The notes under the pieces: model-generated | The model's input: the letters and a program-made list of their open reading frames with translations, nothing else | Told to the model about the DNA's origin: nothing | Databases searched by the model: none | Shown here: positions 58,062 to 64,000 of the stretch, piece by piece | Layout of the letters: each line of letters opens with the position of its first letter | Numbering within the stretch: the first letter of the stretch is position 1 | DNA from: Rheum nobile | Taxonomy: Eukaryota > Streptophyta > Magnoliopsida > Caryophyllales > Polygonaceae | Reading direction: 5' to 3' | Assembly: GCA_027886185.1 (NCBI GenBank) | Contig: WOAB01000040.1 | Coordinates: 4,464,001 to 4,528,000, forward strand | Length of the DNA: 64,000 nt | Translations under genes and position numbers: made by a program

Positions 58062-58484
58062 TAGAGCTAGACAAATGTGAACCTAAACCGAGGAACCGGA
58101 TCGGGTCAAACCCTGAACCGAAACCAGACCGGCGGTTCAAGGTCTCGACTGGTTCAGGTTCACCCCTTGGTTGAACCGGCGGTTAAACTAGAGGTTCAAC
58201 CCTTAAAAATAAAAAAATTATATTTCTTATAATTTTTTTTATAATATCATTTTTATTTAATGTATTTTTTGTATATAATTTCAAAACACATAAAAATATT
58301 TCTTAAAAAAAAATATTTTACAATTTTGCCGATTTTTTTTGTTGAACCGGGTTTCGAACTGGAAGCAGTAAAAAACTGGCGGGAAACCGGTTGAACCTGA
58401 ACCGGACTGGCGGTTCCGGGGGGTTCCTAGTTCAAGGTTCTCTTGAACCATGAACCGCCGGTTCATGAATCGGGGCCAACTGTA
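58062..58484. mobile_element. hAT-like MITE, 423 bp
   Basis: Starts TAGAGCTAG and ends with its imperfect complement (CCAACTGTA). Flanked by a perfect 8-bp duplication CCCACCGC (58054-58061 and 58485-58492), the hAT size. The interior holds repeated (A)ACCGGCGGTTCAA-type motifs in both orientations and no ORF of substance. The duplicated PMD segment at 58832-58977 has a single CCCATCGC at the same place and no insert, which gives the empty site directly. Confidence 0.92.
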
Positions 58485-58831
58485 CCCACCGCAGGATCGC
58501 CTACTGGATGGACGTGTCATCCGACAACCTCCTGTAGTTGATATCCTTGCGGTATATACTCTTTTTTTTTTTAAAAAAAAATCTATACTACTTATGTATT
58601 AGTATATGTAATATTAACATATTTTAATTGTGCAGCGGGCCCAGATGGTGCTCGGGATGACACGTACCCGGTTTGATATCGACATGCCCATGTCATGTTT
58701 TACATATTTAAAAAAACCAAACCGGTTACCCTACACAAGATCACGGTTACATGTAGCGTATGCGTGACGCTAGTCACGGTTACGCATAGCGTTTGCCTGA
58801 CTCTTATGAGCTTAAAAAACACAAAATTTGA

Positions 58832-58977
58832 GCAGTGTAGGTGGGTTGGGACTGTGACTTCCACTACATGGACTGTTTACTGGAGATCATTCACCCCTAC
58901 GTGGATCCTACCTCCCCATCGCATGATCGCCGACAAAATGGACCTGTCATCCGCCAACCTCATGTAGTTGATATCGC
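58832..58977 (+). repeat. Duplicate of the PMD 3' segment, without MITE
   Basis: Matches 57969-58060 plus 58493-58550 (GTAGGTGGGTTGGGACTGTG, CATGGACT, GATCGCC, CCTGTCATCCG) with scattered substitutions. It ends at the outer edge of the Gypsy LTR at 58978. Confidence 0.9.
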
Positions 58978-61210
58978 TGTAACACCCCCATAATACCTTT
59001 GGAAATATTACCGCCAGTGACCTTAGAATACACACCCGGGGTCACCCAAGGCTTACCGTTTTTATAACAAATGATGTAATGTTGTAAACTTTATTAAATA
59101 ACATGAAAGTTACCAAATAATATTCATACCGACGTCGTAAGTTACAACTGATGACAAAACCAAATACAGAAATTGTTTATTACAGTGGAAGTCTTTGAAA
59201 TAAATAAACGCCATAAAGGGGTTTTGAACTGTGCGATCTCACGCCAGGATCTCCAACCTTAGGAAAACACAAAAATATCAAATGCCTTCAACATCGGAAT
59301 CTGGCCTTCACAACTGAGGAAATTTACCTGATGTGTCGTATGAGACGGATGACACTAGTCAACCATGCAAAGGAAAAATAACGGTTGGTTAGTCTAATGA
59401 AAGACTACACAAGGGAACAAATAAAAAGGTTCTAAGTAGTCATATCAAGTCACAACTATCGCTTCTCGAATAATAGCCGATACACGATGTGAACTCCAGT
59501 ACTTCTACGGAAACACAAGAAAAGGAATGATTGAAGAGAAGACTCCAAATGAATTGAGTCTTATGGGAAACGTATGAAAAGAAGACTCCAAAGGAATTGA
59601 TTCTTATGGGAAACGTATGACAATTGTTTGGGAACGTTAAGTTTTCACACAAGTTTAAAACACGACCTTGACTATTTGGGTCCACGACCAACCTCACCGC
59701 GCAATGCGAATCCAAATTGGAAATAAGACTTACTCTAATAAGAGTCCGGGCGGTTTCCACGTTGTACTCCTCGCCCGAGGGTATATTATCTATGTGCGTA
59801 AAGCACTTATCTTATTTAATTCCAAAACTTACATTCACGTTAAAGATTTTATTCACATCATCTCAATACGAGAGATATCTTTGGGAATGAATTCCGAATG
59901 TTGTTATTAGCTAAGTGCACCTACCCTGGAATAAGGGTACAGTCATGACCAAAAGTACTAGGGCAAAATCCTCCTAATACCAGTTATAAAGAAACGACTA
60001 GACCTCACAAGGTACATAGCGTTCCTACGAATACTCGTGCTAACTAAGCATGTAAGTTCACATATAAATCCACACCAAAATCCATTACGGTAATATCATA
60101 TAGAAGTATATAATAGCGTTGTTTCTAGCAATATATACAGCCTATTATAAATTCATATTTTAACACATTGTTTTATCAAATCTGTTCCTAAACATAAAAC
60201 AACAACTTTATCCCATCTTAATTAGACAATTAAATAATTGACAATCAAGGGAAACATGGAATAATGAGCAAGAGCGAACCGCCACTTGCCTTAGCTTAAC
60301 GAACGAGAGATCGGGTTTCGAGATCTGGAAACTTGCACTTGAGCACGGTTTCCTACGATGACGACGAGTTATAAGACAAAACCCTAAGTTAAATACGATA
60401 CGAAAAGACGAAGTGAAACGAAGAAAAGAAGCCAGTGCCACGGTCGCGGATGGCATAGCCGCAATCGCGGACTTGCTGGGCAGAACCGCGCCCGCGATTT
60501 TACAACCGCGATCGTGGGTTCGCGCCCAGCCAGGGCTGCGGGTCTCTGCCCGGCCGCGGTCGTGGAACTCCATCCCGACGCGAGCTTAATCGATCTCTCG
60601 AGGCCATACCAACGACGACTTTGTATCTTCGCTTCTGAACCACCGAGCACCACCACCACTCCAAGGATTTCCCACGACGACTACTTCGGCTCCGACGACG
60701 ACGACTCCGGCGATGAACACGAACTTTTGACGAGAGAAGGAGGAAGCTTGAGGATGATGTAGAAGCTCAGCTACAACCTCCTATTTATAGGCTCAGAGAA
60801 GGAGGAGTTCACATCCACGCTGACAAACCAAACGATCCAGCTCCCCGCCGTTCAGAGCACGAGGTGAAATCCGATCGTCGGCCTTCTAGAAGCAGACGAA
60901 GAAGACAAATAAAGGTTTCCGCGATCGCGGTTTGCCACTGGGAAAAACCACGACGATCCGAGTTTTCCGCGATCGCGGTTTCAGACCCGCGGTCGCGGAA
61001 CTGCCCAACTCGTGTTCTTGGACCTTGCTCACGGGTCTTGATCGCGGTCTTTGCTAAATTCCATTTTTAGCACTCCTTAATTACTTTAAGACACATATAT
61101 CTTTATTAAACGTATATCAACACGTTCAAATGGTTCTTACAACGTTTACAAGATAAGCCTAACACGTCTTGCTTACAAAACGAAAGTTGGGACTTTTAGG
61201 GGTTATTACA
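58978..61210 (-). repeat. 3' LTR of a minus-strand Gypsy (Tekay/Del-like) element
   Basis: On the minus strand it begins TGTAATAACCCC (61210) and ends GGGGGTGTTACA (58978), 2233 bp. It contains a promoter-like CTCCTATTTATAGG near 60785 and a leader rich in CGCGATCGCGG motifs. Beyond its 5' edge, bases 61211-61226 read on the minus strand as TTAAGGGGGAGGTAT, a polypurine tract, which makes this the 3' LTR with the internal domain to the right. The long length and end sequence fit Tekay/Del chromoviruses. The left flanking 5 bp are ATCGC (58973-58977); the partner duplication should lie outside the window. A related, older LTR is at 27740-28378. Confidence 0.8.
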
Positions 61211-61232
61211 ATACCTCCCCCTTAAAAAAAAG

Positions 61233-62342
61233 TGTTAGGAAACGAAACTCTGGAACTTAGGTTCCCCTGAGAGTTCCTTTCCTCAGTTTCTCTACTTTTG
61301 ACGATGACAAATATTATGATACTAATGTTTTATCTCAAAGATGTGTTTTAAGGAACCACAAGAATATACCGAAGGCAAGAAAGCCAAACAGGACAAGGGA
61401 ACCAAAGGAACAAGACAGATGAAGGAAAACAGAGGAACCCAGGTGTGCCCAGAAACCGAGAAATCTGGGGACACACAACCTCGGACAAAAGGTGTTAAAA
61501 TCGACTTGTCCGAAGCTTCCAAAAGACTGCCAATACCCAGAGCAAAACAACAACATACCCAGAAATGCTCAACCTCAGACAGAGAAGGTGAAAGCGACAT
61601 GACATAGAGACGTCGCTGTCCAGAAGACAGTTCCCAAACGGCCAGCTTGTTCAACCTCGGATGAAAGTATTTGGACAATGATATAGCAAGGCTCGTCTGA
61701 GGTAGTTGACCAACCAAGAGAGATTCTGAGCTGCCTAGGTTGTTTGCACATGCCAAGAACAACGTGGATCAAGGAGAACCACTCATCCTAGGGCAAGCTC
61801 AATCTGTGGGAACCCAGAGAGGATCGAGCTGCGAAGAATCCTCTATAAAAGGAAGACTAACCCAAGGGTTATCTTCAAGCACTGAAACACGACTCACACT
61901 CATTAGCAAATATCTAGTGTGAACCTCCAAACAAGATCATCAAAGCAAACCGAGATGAAGAGGAATCAGTCAAGGAAGAAGAGCTGAGTGCTAAGTTCCT
62001 GTGACTGTAAGTGATAGTTTCTAGGTGCGAAAGTCTGTTTCTTGGATTGATTATTGATTGTGTTAAGTTATCTAGGATTGTCTAACTGTGTGTAAGGCAA
62101 AGGAACTGTGTGTTCGTTCCTAGGATAAGCTGTAACCAAAAGAGATAAGAAATCAAGAAGTAGACTTTGAAATCCTTTCGAAAGAAAGATAGTGGTTTTT
62201 ATCCTGGATTGCTAGTTGGCAATCAAAGGTTTCCACTATAAGGAACTGGTCATTTGTTTGATTGTCTATTTCCGCTGCGAAAGGAACTGAGAATTGATAT
62301 TCTGAGTTCCTTAAGTTTTTATCTAACAATCACGATCCTACA
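61233..62342 (+). repeat. 5' LTR of Copia element 2
   Basis: 1110 bp, TG...CA. Its ends match those of Copia element 1 (TGTTAGGAA and CGATCCTACA); the middle is longer and diverged. Confidence 0.9.
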
Positions 62343-62343
62343 A

Positions 62344-62362
62344 TTGGTATCAGAGCAGGAAA
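62344..62362 (+). other. Primer-binding site (initiator Met tRNA type)
   Basis: TTGGTATCAGAGCAGGAAA directly follows the LTR; the first 12 bases after the initial T are the standard Copia site. Confidence 0.95.
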
Positions 62363-62392
62363 AGCTCTAGATCCGTGTTAAGTTTGCAGATC

Positions 62393-64000
62393 ATGTCTCA
62401 ACCAAGCAAGTTTGAGCTCGGAATCTCCACCAACAAGCCACATCTCCGAAAGAAAAGAGAAGAAACATGGTGGGAAAAGTGCATGGAAAGCCACATCAAG
62501 ACCAACGACTACCAATGTTGGAGGATAGTCGAAAATAGAGATGGCTATGTCGATCTTACCATGAAGGAAGAAGATTGGAAACCAGAACACTATGTCATCA
62601 TGGAGAAGAATGCCAAGGCCAGGCAGTTCATCCTCAATGGATTGGACAGAGAAGACATGGACAAGGTCATAGGCATCAAGACAGCGAAGGAGATGTGGAA
62701 AGCTCTCAAGGAGATGTATGAAGGAAGTGAGGAACTAAAGCAAAGCAGAAAGTTTGCTTTGGAAGGAGAATACCATACCTTCAAAATGATGGAAACTGAG
62801 ACCATCTCAGAGTACTACTCCCGCTTCAACAGATTGATTGGAAAGTTGACAACGGCGAGAGTCGATTTGGATGAAGTTTCCAAGTCCCTAGTGGTCATCA
62901 ATGGACTCAACTCCAAGTTCACCCTTCTTAAGGGAATCATGAAGAACACTCCAGGCATCCAATCCCTTCCCTTGACCCAAGTCATAGGGAAACTGGAGGT
63001 TGAAGAAGGAGAGCACACCAAGGCCAATGCCGACAAGAAACTGGAGAAAGGAATTGCCCTCAAGATCTCCAAAGCCTTCTCTAGACTCGAGATGGGGGAA
63101 GAGAACTCAGACTTAGAAGAAGAGGAGGACGAACTTACGGCCCTCTTCACAAAGAACATCAAAAAATTCTTTGTGAATGGAAGGTTCCAAAAGGGCAGTT
63201 CCTCCCACAATGGACCCAGAAGAGATCTCAAGGAAGTCTCCTCTTACGAGTGTAAGGAAAAGGGACACTACGCTAAGAATTGTCCCAACAAGGAAGACTC
63301 AAAGGAAGAAGAAAGACCTCAGAGAAAGAAGGCTCTCGTAGCCTCATGGGGAGAAGACTCAGATGAGGAACTGGATCTCAGTGGCTTCTCTGGAGGAAGA
63401 TGTCTCATGGCAAAAGGAGACTCAAGCGACTCAGAAGACCTTGAGGTAACTTCTGACGATCTCTTAAAATCCCTAGTTGATTGTGATAAGAAACAACTTC
63501 TTAAGATCATAAAGAAACTAGGAAAGAAAATCAGTTCCCTTCAACAGAAACTAGATGATTGTGAAGATGAAATTGCTTGCTTGACTGTTGAGAATTCTGT
63601 TTGGAGTAAGAAACTTGATGAAACTGAGAAAGACCTAGCTGAAACTCACTCCAAACTCATTGATATTAGGAATGTGCATGCTAGTCACCTTAAAACTTGC
63701 AAATCTTGTGATGAAACTAGCATAGATTCTATCAAAGTTCCCTTGCATGCTAACCCACCTGGAAATGACATGCTTCAATCCATAATTGATAGGTTAGACA
63801 TTCTCACTAATTCCATTAATGAAAAAACAATAAATCAAACTGTTTTTGTGAGACAACGCCATGGAATAGGATATGTCAATAATAAAGGGAAGAATGATGC
63901 CGAAGAAGAAAAGGCTAGGCGAGAACTTGTTGAGATGAATGAGAATCTCAGTATTGCTCTTGCCACTTCTCGTGATAGGAATCAATTCCTATCACGAGAA
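62393..64000 (+). CDS. Copia gag, open to window end (partial)
   Basis: From ATG 62393 the frame stays open for 536 codons to base 64000, so it has no stop in the window. Same layout as the gag at 48051-49133: WWEKCMESHIKTNDYQCW, KEMYEGSEELKQSRKFALEG, EYHTFKMMETETISEYYSRF, VINGLNSKFTLL, an acidic linker and a zinc knuckle region at about 63240-63284. The first knuckle cysteine is replaced (SYECKEKGHYAKNC instead of CxxC), so the finger is altered. After it come long coiled coils (LLKIIKKLGKKISSLQQKLD) and VNQT/INQTVFVRQRHGIGY as in element 1. It lacks the stop present in element 1, so this copy is better preserved and could belong to a complete element continuing to the right. Confidence 0.9.
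   Translation, partial: MSQPSKFELGISTNKPHLRKKREETWWEKCMESHIKTNDYQCWRIVENRDGYVDLTMKEEDWKPEHYVIMEKNAKARQFILNGLDREDMDKVIGIKTAKEMWKALKEMYEGSEELKQSRKFALEGEYHTFKMMETETISEYYSRFNRLIGKLTTARVDLDEVSKSLVVINGLNSKFTLLKGIMKNTPGIQSLPLTQVIGKLEVEEGEHTKANADKKLEKGIALKISKAFSRLEMGEENSDLEEEEDELTALFTKNIKKFFVNGRFQKGSSSHNGPRRDLKEVSSYECKEKGHYAKNCPNKEDSKEEERPQRKKALVASWGEDSDEELDLSGFSGGRCLMAKGDSSDSEDLEVTSDDLLKSLVDCDKKQLLKIIKKLGKKISSLQQKLDDCEDEIACLTVENSVWSKKLDETEKDLAETHSKLIDIRNVHASHLKTCKSCDETSIDSIKVPLHANPPGNDMLQSIIDRLDILTNSINEKTINQTVFVRQRHGIGYVNNKGKNDAEEEKARRELVEMNENLSIALATSRDRNQFLSRE

Larger units (their letters stand above)
55726..58977 (+). pseudogene. Second decayed plant mobile domain (PMD) gene
   Basis: Exon 1 from ATG 55726 (MVEESVRSQQRHLSRH) reaches a TAG at 55924 and continues in frame to a proline/arginine-rich stretch. 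After an intron, the core from 56611 reads TRLWLRAHTRVLEFLRLHLH, GLADIESLDYVDIDQILVNA, FVERW, then TGA for Arg, PETNNFHFPWDELTITLHDV and MIIGTPHRWGRD. Later exons: WVKHKYMQFVLDHDRAGKFA near 57195 and RVLCQFGIRHVVP near 57795, ending with YMDYFLEITHPYVGP. This is the full PMD order (N-box, ERWxPET, late VLRQFG). Stops and frameshifts are many. A 423-bp hAT-like MITE interrupts it at 58062. A partial second copy of its last segment lies at 58832-58977, where a Gypsy LTR begins. Confidence 0.7.
61233..64000 (+). mobile_element. Copia element 2, 5' part, runs off the window
   Basis: Same family as 44692-50038 but in plus orientation: LTR 61233-62342 (TGTTAGGAAA...GATCCTACA, 1110 bp), primer-binding site 62344-62362, then an open gag frame to the last base. 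It inserted into the internal edge of the Gypsy element 22 bp past that LTR, separating the Gypsy LTR and PPT from the rest. The left flank is AAAAG (61228-61232). Confidence 0.9.

Noticed and set aside
58973..61215. Solo LTR with TSD ATCGC/ATACC
   Set aside because: The two flanking pentamers do not match, and a polypurine tract follows the LTR, so it is better read as the 3' LTR of a longer element.

Overview
The window reads as nuclear DNA of a flowering plant, most likely a eudicot. It holds intron-bearing plant housekeeping genes, long AT-rich intergenic stretches, and many Ty3/Gypsy, Ty1/Copia, MULE, hAT and plant-mobile-domain (PMD) sequences. All names come from reading motifs and splice sites; no database search was run. 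The species cannot be fixed from this sequence.

Layout. 1-5.2 kb: a FAR1/MULE transposase-like gene (minus) faces a small GRF-type zinc-finger gene (plus), followed by an OTU-like 3' fragment. Around them lie three clusters of a 15-bp near-palindrome spaced about 24 bp apart, plus a degenerate telomere-like tract. 5.2-8.9 kb: a decayed PMD (MAIN-like) gene with a long/short minisatellite in its first intron. 8.9-9.6 kb: a broken LRR ectodomain resembling BIR1. 9.66-15.0 kb: a complete but mutated Gypsy element (TSD ATAAA). 15.3-18.0 kb: an intact 12-exon gene for the regulatory subunit of acetolactate synthase. 19.7-28.4 kb: a Tat-like Gypsy 5' half fused to the 3' half of a different Gypsy element, then old LTR sequence. 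29-31.4 kb: DUF4220 debris and a MITE-like tract with three consecutive hairpins. 31.5-35.2 kb: an intact 8-exon DEG10-type serine protease gene. 36-44.3 kb: fragments of an ascorbate oxidase and a ZIP transporter, a solo LTR with TSD, and a second decayed MULE with an OTU-like tail. 44.7-50.0 kb: a Copia element (TSD CTTAC) that kept its LTRs, PBS, PPT and gag but lost most of pol. 51.3-55.5 kb: a terminal-inverted-repeat element carrying COX15 exon fragments and two tRNA-like sequences in opposite orientation. 55.7-59.0 kb: a second PMD pseudogene split by a 423-bp hAT-like MITE. 59.0-64.0 kb: the 3' LTR and PPT of a minus-strand Gypsy element, interrupted by a second Copia element whose gag runs off the window.

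Only two host genes look functional: the ALS small subunit (chloroplast branched-chain amino-acid synthesis) and DEG10 (organellar protein quality control). They are unrelated in role and transcribed in opposite directions. The rest is mobile DNA or its residue. The observations most worth following are the 24-bp-phased palindrome clusters, the COX15/tRNA-bearing TIR element, the triple hairpin block, the hAT insertion dated by its own empty-site paralogue, and the nested Gypsy/Copia boundary at the right edge.
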